DNA from: Alloyangia pacifica
GTDB lineage: Bacteria; Pseudomonadota; Alphaproteobacteria; Rhodobacterales; Rhodobacteraceae
DNA: 64,000 bases
Assembly: GCF_900116195.1 (NCBI RefSeq)
Contig: NZ_FOZW01000006.1
Span: forward strand, 124,001-188,000
Direction: 5' to 3'
Shown here: positions 53,101-62,468 of the stretch, in pieces
Layout: the number at the start of each line of letters is the position of its first letter
Position numbering within the stretch: position 1 is the stretch's first letter
The notes under the pieces: generated by a model
Databases searched by the model: none
Seen by the model: the letters and a program-made list of their open reading frames with translations, nothing else
What the model was told of the DNA's origin: nothing
Program-made: the position numbers and the translations under genes

Positions 53101-53406
53101 CGTGTCGACACCCGCGCCGCCGCCCAGCGTGTCGTCACCGCCGCCCCCGGCGAGAACGCTGAAATAGCTCCAGTCGGTGCCCGCGCCGAGCTGCGCGTCG
53201 AAGGCCGCGGGCGCGGTGCTGTCGCCGATCATGAAGCTGCCGCCGTCGTAGTTCAGGAACAGCACCAAGTTGTCCTGGTCGAACTCGATGTCGAAGCCGT
53301 CCGGCAGCGCCGAGAGATCCAGAGTGTGTCCTGCGGAGCTTTCGGAAATGCCCGCCCAGAATGCCGGATCGTTCCAGTTCTCCAGCGTCACCGCATAGAC
53401 TGTCAT
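50155..53406 (-). CDS. RTX-type secreted calcium-binding protein with triplicated domain
   Basis: Acidic protein of 1083 residues, probably secreted by a type I system with an uncleaved C-terminal signal. Residues 1-85 are a small start domain; 87-225 carry about a dozen glycine-aspartate nonapeptides (GGxGxDxxx, calcium-binding RTX beta-roll). Then a Pro/Asp/Thr linker (TDPADPTDPADP-like, around 400-440) and three copies of a ~130-residue beta-sandwich-like domain starting at about residues 443, 652 and 827 (each begins PQIDGAFEFEA or close). A second RTX block (GGDGDDSLWGGGGDDT) and a serralysin-like C-terminal end TDFADADRIDLSALG follow. Start ATG 53406; TTG 53424 is alternative. No secretion genes are adjacent. 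Confidence 0.85.
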   Translation of the reverse strand: MTVYAVTLENWNDPAFWAGISESSAGHTLDLSALPDGFDIEFDQDNLVLFLNYDGGSFMIGDSTAPAAFDAQLGAGTDWSYFSVLAGGGGDDTLGGGAGVDTISGGDGGDSILGYAGDDLIHGEAGDDTVYAGEGADTVIGGEGDDSISGNEGDDSLVGGAGSDSLYGQEGNDYVSGGDGDDTLEGNEGNDTIYGGAGNDWMRGSYANDDLWGGAGDDSYWGGWGDDTFHIENDFGNDTVDAEGVDEVLGDTLDLSLVTDDLRIDLGHISPEIGNVTDGTGTLVYDEVEHIILGAGVDTLALADGGGLDAVQGFAAPSELGDGTYVGNDLLDVSELTDDDGNPVDVGDVTVSDTLGDGTGDAVLSFPGGVALTLVGVLASEVSSAAQLQAMGIPAAADATDPVDPVDPADPADPVDPTDPADPTKPSDPTDPAEPIATTGELPQIDGAFEFEATLRFDDLSATQGQKVFEFGGEGEDRISFGQLGPSSAVLFEIVQDGATWLIVAEDAITEGETATWTVGVDETGFMYIEKDGVQIAEGDGVVPADSERLTNQLGGTGETALVGEITEVSITQESGVWTSDDTAEDTSGGAGGESSEGGSDGGETEDPTDPTDPAEPEEPTAPADPIDPVTPEEPSDPADPETDPETSGEIPQIDGAFEFEATLRFDDITDARDQRVFEFGGEGEDRISFGQLGPSSAVLFEIVQDGVTALIVAEDALIEGETATWTVGVDETGFMYIEKDGVQIAEGDGIVPAGSERLVNLLGGSGTATLQGEIGDVSLAQGDAVWTPEAGTEVLLPTEDETATDPEVDTGEAEPEVPDFSGDSLPQIGGAFEFEAELRFDDLTDARGQQVFEFGGEGEDRIAFGQLGPSNAVVFSVSQGGYTHYVVAEDALIEGETATWAVGVDETGFMYVEKDGVQIAEGDGVVPNDSIRLSNLLGGTGDTAMQGEIADASVSQDGSLWWLDEDGEAHLELTGTGEDELLEGGDGDDSLWGGGGDDTLTGGAGDDIFGISAVAGNVTITDFADADRIDLSALGQWADGEALMASLVQEDGTASLSFDVDGEAQMLSIQSAEELDVDDFLF
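50540..52080 (-). repeat. three in-gene domain repeats of the RTX protein
   Basis: Three ~390-base units at 51691-52080, 51064-51453 and 50540-50928 code for the same ~130-residue domain, separated by Pro/Asp/Thr-rich or acidic linkers. Units 1 and 2 share long identical stretches in DNA (for example around the EGEDRISFGQLGPSSAVLFE region), so they arose by recent duplication or gene conversion. Confidence 0.8.
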
Positions 53407-53583
53407 CGCACTTACCCTGAACAAGACGCCCCAAACACCCGGGGACTGGGAATCACGGGCGCCGAATTGCGACCCGATTAAGGCCAGATAGGGAAGATTT
53501 ACGACGACTTTAAGGCACTGATTTCAAACAAGAGTACGGAACGGAAACAGCCAAGGGCGGGCCGCCGCATTGTTGCTGGATTG

Positions 53584-54309
53584 TCAGAAATACTCGGGGT
53601 GTCGCTCGGAAATTTCGTCCGCCTTGGCCAGCGTCCCGGTGAGGTGGCCGCGCACCTCCGCTTCTGCCTCGACCGCCTTGCCGGCGCGGATCGCGGCGAC
53701 GATGCGTTGATGGTAGCCGAGGATTTCCGACGCTTTGCCGGGGTCCGGCAGGTTGAGCTTGCGCAGGCGGTCGATATGCCCAGAGCGGCCGGTGACAAGT
53801 TCCCAGAGCGGGGCCACGCCCGCCGCCTCGAAGAGCGCGCGGTGAAAGTGCCTGTCCAGCTCGGCGAACCGCTGAAGGTCGCCCTCCTCGAAGGCCCGCT
53901 GCATCTGCGCCAGAAGATCGTCCACCGGTGCCAGAAGCCCAGGATCCTGCGCCTCGATCAGCCGCTTGACCACCTCGATCTCGAGCGACATGCGCAGGAA
54001 CTGCGTCTCGCGCGCCTGCGCCACGTCGATCTTCGACACTTCGGTCTTGGACTGCGGGAAGATCATCAGCAGCCCCTCTTCCTCGAGCCGCATCATGGCG
54101 TCGCGCACCGGGGTCTGACTGACGCCGTAGTAGTCCGCGATCTCGCTGCGCGACAGGTTCTGGCCCGGCGCAAGCTCGAGCGAAAGGATCCGAAGGCGCA
54201 GCGCCTCGTGAATCTGCTGGCTCGCGGACTGGCGTTTTACCTGTCCCCGACCAGAACCCTGAAACGGTCCGCCTGCCATGTCTTTCACCGGATCCTCCTT
54301 GGCCTTCAT
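53584..54309 (-). CDS. GntR-family regulator, FadR/FCD type
   Basis: Regulator of 241 residues: winged HTH with LRLRILSLELAPGQNLSRSEIADYYGVSQTPVRDAMMRLEEEGL (in pieces, about 30-85) and an all-helical FCD ligand domain with metal-binding His and Asp (ELDRHFHRAL, GHIDRLRKL, EILGYHQRIV). Start ATG 54309; GTG 54288 with an AAGGAGG 5 bases before it is a strong alternative that drops 7 residues. Divergent from the TRAP operon, and a palindrome ACTAATATATTAGT lies between them. Likely represses that operon until a sugar acid is present. Confidence 0.9.
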   Translation of the reverse strand: MKAKEDPVKDMAGGPFQGSGRGQVKRQSASQQIHEALRLRILSLELAPGQNLSRSEIADYYGVSQTPVRDAMMRLEEEGLLMIFPQSKTEVSKIDVAQARETQFLRMSLEIEVVKRLIEAQDPGLLAPVDDLLAQMQRAFEEGDLQRFAELDRHFHRALFEAAGVAPLWELVTGRSGHIDRLRKLNLPDPGKASEILGYHQRIVAAIRAGKAVEAEAEVRGHLTGTLAKADEISERHPEYF

Positions 54310-54376
54310 ATCAGCTTCTGCCTCCGACTCCCCATTGCTTCAAGTCCGAACGATAAACCATCCTTGCCACAGATAC

Positions 54377-54390
54377 ACTAATATATTAGT
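54377..54390. promoter_or_regulatory. palindrome ACTAATATATTAGT, likely GntR operator
   Basis: Perfect 14-base palindrome in the 135-base GntR/dctP gap, the most A/T-rich part of the region, and flanked by TTGCCA and a TAGTAC box that could be -35 and -10 elements for the TRAP operon. Binding by the divergent GntR protein is inferred from position. Confidence 0.6.
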
Positions 54391-54444
54391 ACAAGGACAG
54401 CGGGCCCGAGGAATGCCCGCGCGATTCTTTCTGGGAGGATAGAC

Positions 54445-55470
54445 GTGAAACTCACCCAAACCGCCATTCTGGCACTGTCGGTTTCGGCCCTGGCCGCCGC
54501 TGCGCAGGCACAGACGCTCAACATTCAGACCTCGTTCAACGCCGGGGATTTCTCGACCCAGTTCATCACCGAAAACTGGCTGCCCAAGATCACCGAGATG
54601 ACCGACGGCCGCATCGAGATCGTGCTGACCCCGAACGGATCGGTCGTTCCGGCGAAGGAAACCCCCGAGGCGGTGGCCGCGGGCGTGCTCGACGGCGACT
54701 TCACCTCGGTGAACTATTTCGCCGGGCTTGAGCCCGCCTATGCGATCATGGGCGACCTGATCTCGGGCTACGACACCCCGCAGCAGATGCTCGGCTTCTG
54801 CAAGGACGGCGGCGGCGAGGCGATGATGCAGAAGGCCGCCGACGCGGTGACCGGCGGCGAAGTCCACGTGGTCGCCTGCGGCCCCTACTCGCGCGAGGCG
54901 CTGCCCGCGCGCACCCCGATCCGCACCTTCGAAGACCTCGCAGGCAAAAAGATCCGCTCGCCCGAGGGGCTTGCCGCCGCGGTCTTCTCCGCCGCCGGTG
55001 CCTCGCCCGTGTCGATCCCCTTCTCGGAAGTCTTCGGCGCGCTTGAAAAGGGCATCGTCGATGCCGCGGACGCCTCGGCCTACGTCAACAACGACGCGAC
55101 CGGCCTGCACGACGTGGCCCCCTACCCGCTCTACCCGGGCATCCACTCGATGCCGTCGATGCAGTTCACCCTGAACACCGAGACCTGGGAGAGCCTGTCG
55201 GAGGAAGACCAGCAGGCGCTGCGCACCTGGTGGTACGACGCGATGTTCGCCATGGCCGAGGAAGTCTCGAAGAAAGATGCCGAACTCGCCGCCCGCGACG
55301 ACGAGGGCGACAAGATCGAGGTGATCGACTGGGCGCAGGAAGACCGCGACAAGCTGCGCGACGTCGCCCGCGTCGAGTGGGAGAAATACGCCGAGAAGTC
55401 GGAGCTGGCGAAAGAGGCGCTGGACGCCAACATCGCCTACATGACCGAGATCGGCCTGTTCAAGAACTGA
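54445..55470 (+). CDS. TRAP transporter substrate-binding protein (DctP family)
   Basis: Periplasmic binding protein of 341 residues with signal peptide (about 1-22, ending QAQ) and the DctP fold (FTSVNYFAGLEPAYAIMGDL, GPYSREALPARTPIRTFEDLAGKKIRSPEG). GTG start with GGGAGGA 6 bases upstream. It captures an organic acid or sugar acid for the two membrane subunits that follow; the acid-processing genes downstream suggest a sugar acid. First gene of the operon running to 61881. Confidence 0.9.
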   Translation: MKLTQTAILALSVSALAAAAQAQTLNIQTSFNAGDFSTQFITENWLPKITEMTDGRIEIVLTPNGSVVPAKETPEAVAAGVLDGDFTSVNYFAGLEPAYAIMGDLISGYDTPQQMLGFCKDGGGEAMMQKAADAVTGGEVHVVACGPYSREALPARTPIRTFEDLAGKKIRSPEGLAAAVFSAAGASPVSIPFSEVFGALEKGIVDAADASAYVNNDATGLHDVAPYPLYPGIHSMPSMQFTLNTETWESLSEEDQQALRTWWYDAMFAMAEEVSKKDAELAARDDEGDKIEVIDWAQEDRDKLRDVARVEWEKYAEKSELAKEALDANIAYMTEIGLFKN

Positions 55471-55544
55471 GCCTTCGGGCTCATCGGGCCGCCCTCCTTG
55501 CTCCCTGGGCGGCCCACCCCTCCTGCACATTCCGGGGAGACGCG

Positions 55545-56066
55545 ATGAAACGCTTTCTTGCCCGCTATGCCGACGCGATGGACCGCATAAGCGTGTTCAT
55601 CGGGCATGGCTGCTCTGTCCTCTTCTTTGCCTGCATCGTCGCCTCGGCGCTCGAGGTGGTGATGCGCTACGGCTTCGACCGCCCGACCCTGTGGTCGACC
55701 GAGCTGGCGATGACCCTCTGCGCCTCGGCCTGGGTGCTGTCGGTCGGCTATGTCACGCAGCGCCACCGCCACATCTCGATCACCATGGTCGAGCTGCTGG
55801 TGAGCCCGCGCGTCTGGCGCCTGTTCCGGCTCTTCCAGATGCTGATCGCCTTCGGCGCTGTCGCGGTACTGACCGCCGCGCTCTGGAAGCCGGCGGTGAA
55901 GGTGCTGTCGCGCACCGAATACTCCGGAACCGCGATGAACTCGGTCCAGCCCACCTATCTCAAGGTGCTGATCGTCGTCGGCTGCGCGTTCTACCTGCTG
56001 CAATTGCTCGCCAACATCATCCGTTGGGCCCAGCACACCGAGGGAGACGTCAGCGGTGGGCATTGA
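55545..56066 (+). CDS. TRAP transporter small membrane subunit (DctQ family)
   Basis: Membrane protein of 173 residues with four hydrophobic segments, DctQ pattern ALEVVMRYGFDRPTLWSTELAMTLCASAWVLSVGY and HRHISITMVELL. ATG 55545 with GGGGAGA upstream. Overlaps dctM by 11 bases. Works as a pair with DctM in sodium-coupled uptake. Confidence 0.9.
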   Translation: MKRFLARYADAMDRISVFIGHGCSVLFFACIVASALEVVMRYGFDRPTLWSTELAMTLCASAWVLSVGYVTQRHRHISITMVELLVSPRVWRLFRLFQMLIAFGAVAVLTAALWKPAVKVLSRTEYSGTAMNSVQPTYLKVLIVVGCAFYLLQLLANIIRWAQHTEGDVSGGH

Positions 56067-57372
56067 AATCATCACCCTTCTCATCATCGTTTCGCTGCTC
56101 GCGCTGATGGCGCTCGGGGTGCCGCTCGGCATCACCACGCTGACCGTCTCGCTGGGCACGGCAATCCTCTACTTCGGCGAGCGCGCCGGCTTCTTCATCG
56201 TCGCCGCCAACGTCGGAGAGGTGCTGCACAAGTACGAGCTGATCGCGGTGCCCTTCTTCGTCTTCATGGCGAACGTGCTCGAACGATCCGGCATCGCCAA
56301 TTCGCTCTTTGACTCCATGGCGATCATGGGCGGGCGCTTCCGCGGCTCGGTTGCCGTGCAGACCTGCATCGTGGCCGTGGTGCTGGCCGCCATGTCCGGC
56401 ATCATGGGCGGCGAGATCGTCATGCTCGGCCTCATCGCGCTGCCGCAGATGCTGCGGCTCGGCTACGACAAGAAACTGTCGATCGGCATCATCTGCGCCG
56501 CCGGCGCGCTGGCCACGCTGATCCCGCCCTCGGTGGTGCTGATCATCTATGGCCTCGCCGCGCAGGTCTCGATCACCAAGCTCTTTGCCGCCTCGGCGGT
56601 GCCCGGGCTGATCCTGGCGGCACTCTACATCACCTACATCCTGGTCCGCGTGCGGCTGAACCCGGCCATGGCACCGATCTACGATGTCCCCGAGACCGGC
56701 CTGCCCTTCTTCAAGCGGCTAAAGTTCCTCAAGGGCGTGATCCTGCCCGGCATCCTGATCGGCACCGTTCTGGGCGTGATCTACTCGGGCGTCGCAACCG
56801 TGACCGAGGCTGCCGCCATCGGTGCCGTGGGCGCGCTGGTCGTGGCCGCCGTGCGCGGCGAGCTGAAATGGAAAATGGCCCGCGACGCCATGCGCCAGAC
56901 CGTGCTGACCGTCGGCTCGATCATCTGGCTGGTGCTGGGCGCGGTCTCGCTGATCGGCATCTACAACCGCATCGGCGGCGGCGACTTCCTGCGCGGGGTG
57001 CTGACCTCGCTCGACATCGGCCCGATCTGGGTGATCGTGGTGATGATGCTGATCGTCATGGTGCTCGGCACCTTCCTGGAATGGATCGCGATCATCTTCA
57101 TCACCGTGCCGATCTTTGCGCCGGTGGTGATCGAACTCGGCTTCGATCCGGTCTGGTTCGGAGTGCTCTTCGCAATGAACATCCAGATGTACTACCTGTC
57201 GCCGCCCTTCGGACCCGCCTGCTTCTTCCTGAAGTCCGTGGCCCCAAAGTCGATCGAGCTGCAGACCATCTTCGCCGCCGTGCTGCCCTTCATCGCGCTG
57301 CAGTTCGTGGGGCTGATGCTGGTGCTGTTCATCCCCGAGCTGGCGCTCTGGCTGCCCTCGATGCTGGATTGA
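56056..57372 (+). CDS. TRAP transporter large membrane subunit (DctM family)
   Basis: Membrane protein of 438 residues with about twelve hydrophobic segments and DctM landmarks (FFVFMANVLERSGIANSLFDSM, GIMGGEIVMLGLIALPQMLRLGYDKKLSIGIICAAGALATLIPPSVVLIIYG in pieces). GTG start inside the end of dctQ. It catalyses solute entry using a sodium gradient. Followed by a 55-residue gene 11 bases on. Confidence 0.93.
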   Translation: MGIEIITLLIIVSLLALMALGVPLGITTLTVSLGTAILYFGERAGFFIVAANVGEVLHKYELIAVPFFVFMANVLERSGIANSLFDSMAIMGGRFRGSVAVQTCIVAVVLAAMSGIMGGEIVMLGLIALPQMLRLGYDKKLSIGIICAAGALATLIPPSVVLIIYGLAAQVSITKLFAASAVPGLILAALYITYILVRVRLNPAMAPIYDVPETGLPFFKRLKFLKGVILPGILIGTVLGVIYSGVATVTEAAAIGAVGALVVAAVRGELKWKMARDAMRQTVLTVGSIIWLVLGAVSLIGIYNRIGGGDFLRGVLTSLDIGPIWVIVVMMLIVMVLGTFLEWIAIIFITVPIFAPVVIELGFDPVWFGVLFAMNIQMYYLSPPFGPACFFLKSVAPKSIELQTIFAAVLPFIALQFVGLMLVLFIPELALWLPSMLD

Positions 57373-57382
57373 GGAGAGAGAC

Positions 57383-57550
57383 ATGAAACCCTCCGACGAC
57401 GACCTCACCCGTCAGGACGAAGACATCTCGGCCCCGGAATACGCGGCCGAGGAACAGCAGGACGCCCATGATTTCGGCAACTGGCCCGAAGTCGCCGGAC
57501 TGCTCTTCACCCTCTTCGTTTGCTGGCTGATCTTCGCCTTCACGGGATAA
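57383..57550 (+). CDS. 55-residue tail-anchored membrane protein in the TRAP operon
   Basis: Gene too short for most callers: ATG at 57383 with GAGGAGAGAG 7 bases upstream, TAA at 57548. The product has a highly acidic N-terminal half (DDDLTRQDEDISAPEYAAEE) and one C-terminal transmembrane helix (residues about 36-53), which predicts a tail anchor with the acidic part in the cytoplasm. It lies 10 bases after dctM and 5 before the dehydratase, so it is fully embedded in the operon. I do not recognise it; an extra TRAP subunit or a regulator of the dehydratase is possible. Confidence 0.75.
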   Translation: MKPSDDDLTRQDEDISAPEYAAEEQQDAHDFGNWPEVAGLLFTLFVCWLIFAFTG

Positions 57551-57555
57551 GACCT

Positions 57556-59289
<1,734 letters not shown>

Positions 59290-59312
59290 GGGACTAGGAC
59301 AGAGGACCCGAC

Positions 59313-60038
59313 ATGAGCGACTACATCCTTTCCGACGACACCCGCGAAAAGCTTTCCCGCGTCTCCACAGCCTCGATCGCGACGCAGCTCTACAAGCGCG
59401 GCCTGCGCAACCAGTTCATCCAAGGCGTCACCCCCGTTGCGCCCAAGGACAAGAACATGGTCGGCCAGGCCTTCACCCTGCGCTACATCCCCGCGCGCGA
59501 GGACCGCAACCCGCTGGAGGTGTTCCGCAATGCCGATCACCCGCAGCGCGTGGCGGTCGAGACCTGCCCGCCGGGCCACGTGCTGGTGATGGACGCCCGC
59601 AAGGACGCCCGCGCCGCCACTGCCGGCTCGATCCTCGTCACCCGCCTCGCGGTGCGCGGCTGCGCCGGCGTGGTCTCGGACGGCGGCTTCCGCGACGCCC
59701 ATGGCATCGGCCAGCTCGACATGCCGGCCTATTGCGCAAACGCGTCCGCACCCACCAACCTCACCCTGCACGAGGCCTATGACATCAACGTGCCGATCGC
59801 CTGCGGCGACGCGCCGGTCTTCCCCGGCGACGTGCTGGTAGGCGACCGCGACGGCGTGATGGTGATCCCCGCGCATCTGGCCGACGAGATCGCCGAGGTC
59901 TGCGCGGGTATGGAGAGCTTCGAGGACTTCGTGCTCGAGGAGGTGCTGGCGGGCGCGCCGATCATCGGCCTCTATCCCTGCACCAAGGAAGAGAACCAGA
60001 AGAAATACGAGGCCTGGCGCGAGAAGACCGGGCGCTGA
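59313..60038 (+). CDS. RraA-like protein, probable pyruvate-type aldolase or dehydratase
   Basis: Protein of 241 residues of the RraA/HMG-aldolase family. The aldolase active-site pair is kept: Arg127-Asp128 in SDGGFRDAHG, with GSILVTRLAVRGCAGVV before it and a VPIACGDAPVFPGDVLVGDRDGV stretch in the second half. True RNase-E inhibitor RraA is shorter, so an enzyme is likely. In this operon it sits where the ketodeoxy-acid dehydratase or aldolase would be, and may cleave 2-keto-3-deoxy-pentonate to pyruvate and glycolaldehyde. ATG 59313. Confidence 0.8.
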   Translation: MSDYILSDDTREKLSRVSTASIATQLYKRGLRNQFIQGVTPVAPKDKNMVGQAFTLRYIPAREDRNPLEVFRNADHPQRVAVETCPPGHVLVMDARKDARAATAGSILVTRLAVRGCAGVVSDGGFRDAHGIGQLDMPAYCANASAPTNLTLHEAYDINVPIACGDAPVFPGDVLVGDRDGVMVIPAHLADEIAEVCAGMESFEDFVLEEVLAGAPIIGLYPCTKEENQKKYEAWREKTGR

Positions 60039-60366
60039 TTGAGGGCCACAGAACCGGGATCAGACGATCCGGGGCCGGATGATCCCTCGGAAGGACGATG
60101 AAGCGGCGTACGCGACGGTTCACCGGCCCGATAGGGGATGCAGGCGCATCGGGGGAGGATCAAGGGCGCAGCGGATGCACGCCTTCTATCCGCCCCCCTT
60201 TCTGCCCCGGGCCCCGAGGGGTAGCCTCCGGGGGCCCACCTCGGGGCCTTCACCGCCCGGCCTCAAATCTCCGCCCCCCCCAACCCCTGCGCCCGGGCCC
60301 TCCTGACGGAACCTCCATTCCCGTTCCGTCCCATTCCCCGATCCCTCCCACTCCAAGGAGACAGAC
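60039..60366 (+). other. 328-base gap with strong hairpin
   Basis: No gene is supported here. GGCCCCGAGG (60210-60219) pairs with CCTCGGGGCC (60239-60248) to give a 10-base stem, with another GC stem inside it. The sequence is very GC-rich; there is no T run. It may lower expression of the dehydrogenase downstream or be a processing site. An AAGGAG site at 60355-60360 serves the next gene. Confidence 0.55.
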
Positions 60367-61881
60367 ATGAGTTTCACCCCGCACGGCAAACATCTGATCG
60401 CGGGCGCCTGGGTGGCCGGCGAGACCACCTTCGCCTCCGAGCCGGCGCATGGGCCGAGCCACGAGTTCTCGGTCGGCACCCCGGCGCTGGTCGATCAGGC
60501 CTGCAAGGCCGCCGAAGAGGCCTTCTGGACCTACGGCTACACCACCCGCGAAGCCCGCGCCGAGTTTCTCAATGCCATCGCCGACGAGATCGAGGCCCGC
60601 GCCGAGGCGATCACCGAGATCGGCACGCAGGAAACCGGCCTGCCCGAAGGCCGCCTGCAGGGCGAGCGCGGCCGCACCACCGGCCAGCTGCGGCTCTTTG
60701 CCAGCCACATCCTCAAGGGTGACTACCTCGACCGCCGCCACGACGAAGCGCTGCCCGACCGCCAGCCGCTGCCGCGCCCCGACATCAAGCTGGTGATGCG
60801 CCCGATCGGCGCGGTCGCGGTCTTCGGCGCCTCCAACTTCCCGCTCGCCTTCTCCACCGCCGGCGGTGACACCGCCGCAGCGCTGGCCGCCGGCTGCCCG
60901 GTGGTGGTCAAGGGCCACGGAGCCCATCCCGGCACCGGCGAGATCGTCGCCGAGGCGATCCTCGCCGCGATCGAAAAGACCGGCATGCCCAAGGGCGTCT
61001 TCTCGCTCGTGCAGGGCGGCAAACGCGACGTCGGCCAGGCGCTGGTGCAGCACCCGCTGATCAACGCCGTCGGCTTCACCGGCTCGCTTGGTGGCGGCCG
61101 GGCGCTGTTTGACCTCTGCGCGCAGCGCGAGGTGCCAATCCCCTTCTTCGGCGAGCTGGGCTCGGTGAACCCGATGTTCCTCCTTCCCGAAGCCATGAAG
61201 GCGCGCGGCGCCGAGATCGGCACCGGCTGGGCAGGCTCCCTGACCATGGGTGCCGGCCAGTTCTGCACCAACCCCGGCATCGCCGTGGTGGAGACGGGCC
61301 CGGCGGGCGACGCCTTTGTCGCCGCCGCCGCCGAGGCGCTGAAGGGCGCATCCGCCCAATGCATGCTCACCGATGGTATCGCGCAGGCGTATAAAGATGG
61401 TAAATCGCGCTTTGACGGCCGCAATGCGGTGAAACCGGTGCTGACCACCGACAGCGAGGGCCGCAGCGCGCTGCCCAACCTCTTCGAGACCGACGCGGCG
61501 AATTACCTGCAGGATCATGCACTTGGCGAGGAGGTCTTCGGCCCGCTCGGGCTCGTGGTGCGGGTCTCCGGCGCGGACGAGATGGAAGAGCTCGCCCGCG
61601 GCTTCGAGGGCCAGCTCACGGCCACGATCCACATGGACGAAGGCGATACGGGCCTCGCGCAGCGCCTGGTGCCGGTGCTCGAACGCAAGGCCGGCCGACT
61701 GCTGGTCAACGGCTTCCCCACCGGCGTCGAGGTCTGCGACGCGATGGTGCACGGCGGGCCTTACCCCGCCTCGACCAACTTCGGCGCCACCTCGGTCGGC
61801 ACGCTCTCGATCCGCCGCTTCCTGCGCCCGGTGAGCTACCAGAACCTGCCCGACGCGCTGCTGCCCGGCGATCTGAAGTAA
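60367..61881 (+). CDS. NAD(P)+ aldehyde dehydrogenase, 2,5-dioxovalerate (ketoglutarate semialdehyde) type
   Basis: Dehydrogenase of 504 residues. Asn157 (ASNFP), Lys182, Glu263 (FFGELGSVNP) and catalytic Cys300 (GAGQFCTNPG) are all present. The KGHGAHPGTGEIVAEAI region is the mark of the alpha-ketoglutarate semialdehyde dehydrogenases that finish sugar-acid and hydroxyproline pathways, giving 2-oxoglutarate. ATG 60367 with AAGGAG 7 bases upstream. It may also take glycolaldehyde if the RraA-like enzyme is an aldolase. Confidence 0.9.
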   Translation: MSFTPHGKHLIAGAWVAGETTFASEPAHGPSHEFSVGTPALVDQACKAAEEAFWTYGYTTREARAEFLNAIADEIEARAEAITEIGTQETGLPEGRLQGERGRTTGQLRLFASHILKGDYLDRRHDEALPDRQPLPRPDIKLVMRPIGAVAVFGASNFPLAFSTAGGDTAAALAAGCPVVVKGHGAHPGTGEIVAEAILAAIEKTGMPKGVFSLVQGGKRDVGQALVQHPLINAVGFTGSLGGGRALFDLCAQREVPIPFFGELGSVNPMFLLPEAMKARGAEIGTGWAGSLTMGAGQFCTNPGIAVVETGPAGDAFVAAAAEALKGASAQCMLTDGIAQAYKDGKSRFDGRNAVKPVLTTDSEGRSALPNLFETDAANYLQDHALGEEVFGPLGLVVRVSGADEMEELARGFEGQLTATIHMDEGDTGLAQRLVPVLERKAGRLLVNGFPTGVEVCDAMVHGGPYPASTNFGATSVGTLSIRRFLRPVSYQNLPDALLPGDLK

Positions 61882-61901
61882 ACCGCCCGGCAACCGAAAC
61901 G

Positions 61902-61932
61902 CGCCCGCGCTGCCCCACCGGCGGCGCGGGCG
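61902..61932 (+). terminator. hairpin after the aldehyde dehydrogenase
   Basis: CGCCCGCGC (61902-61910) pairs with GCGCGGGCG (61924-61932), 21 bases past the stop. No T run follows, so it is only a likely transcript end. Confidence 0.5.
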
Positions 61933-61947
61933 TCTGCGTGCCGCCAT

Positions 61948-61969
61948 GCGTATTTGCAAAGAGAAGAAG
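61948..61969 (-). repeat. extragenic repeat copy 8, core only
   Basis: GCGTATTTGCAAAGAGAAGAAG split across 61948-61969, the reverse of the core. It stands in the 257-base gap between the dehydrogenase and the coiled-coil gene. Confidence 0.75.
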
Positions 61970-62057
61970 CCGCCGGCCGCCCGCCTCTTCGTCCAGACCC
62001 AGATATATCCCGCGGGCGCCCGAAGGGCGCGGGCAGAGCCCCCATCTGGCGCGCAAA

Positions 62058-62085
62058 CAAAAAGGCGAGGCCCCCGCCCCGCCTT
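62058..62085 (-). terminator. terminator after the coiled-coil protein gene
   Basis: Minus-strand stem of ten pairs (arms 62076-62085 and 62062-62071, one G-T wobble, loop of 4) followed by a T run, the complement of the A-rich 62058-62063. It lies 53 bases beyond the stop of the 109-residue gene. Confidence 0.8.
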
Positions 62086-62138
62086 GCTTCGCCGCATTCA
62101 GCCCTGCGCTGCCACGGAGGAGCGTCAGACCCAGGTGC

Positions 62139-62468
62139 TCAGGCCAAACCCTTCTTTCGTTCCAGCATGCCGCGCAGGTCCTCGGCCTCGTGACGGGCCT
62201 CGCGCAGGCCTTCCATGGCGGCGGACAGTTCTGCCTCGGTCTGCGCCAGCTGGTTGGTCAGCTCGGCCTCGCGCTGCTGCAGATAGGTGATCGCCTGGTC
62301 GCGGGTCTCTTCGGCTTCGTGCAGCTCGCGGCTCATCTTCTCGAGCTGGTCGACATCTGCCTGCGCCACACGCTTGAAGCGATGCACCAGCCAGTTGGCG
62401 AACCAGCCCATGCAGAAGGCCACGAAGAGTATGACCGCCGTCGCGATCACGAATTCCGTCCGGTTCAT
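62139..62468 (-). CDS. membrane-anchored coiled-coil protein
   Basis: Protein of 109 residues: one N-terminal transmembrane helix (about 6-28) then a long coiled coil (about 35-105, rich in Glu, Gln, Ala and Leu with heptad spacing: DVDQLEKMSRELHEAEETRDQ). The ATG overlaps the stop of the OmpA-family gene by 4 bases (ATGA), so it is made in step with it. I do not recognise a named family; a structural partner for envelope or cell-division machinery is a guess. Confidence 0.8.
   Translation of the reverse strand: MNRTEFVIATAVILFVAFCMGWFANWLVHRFKRVAQADVDQLEKMSRELHEAEETRDQAITYLQQREAELTNQLAQTEAELSAAMEGLREARHEAEDLRGMLERKKGLA

Noticed and set aside
50035-53481. Very long open frame on the plus strand opposite the RTX gene
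   Set aside because: The minus-strand frame has RTX repeats, domain repeats and a proper C-terminus; the plus-strand product is a mirror of those repeats.
60079-60306. Proline-rich frames in the gap before the aldehyde dehydrogenase
   Set aside because: Low-complexity text from a GC hairpin region with no start signal.
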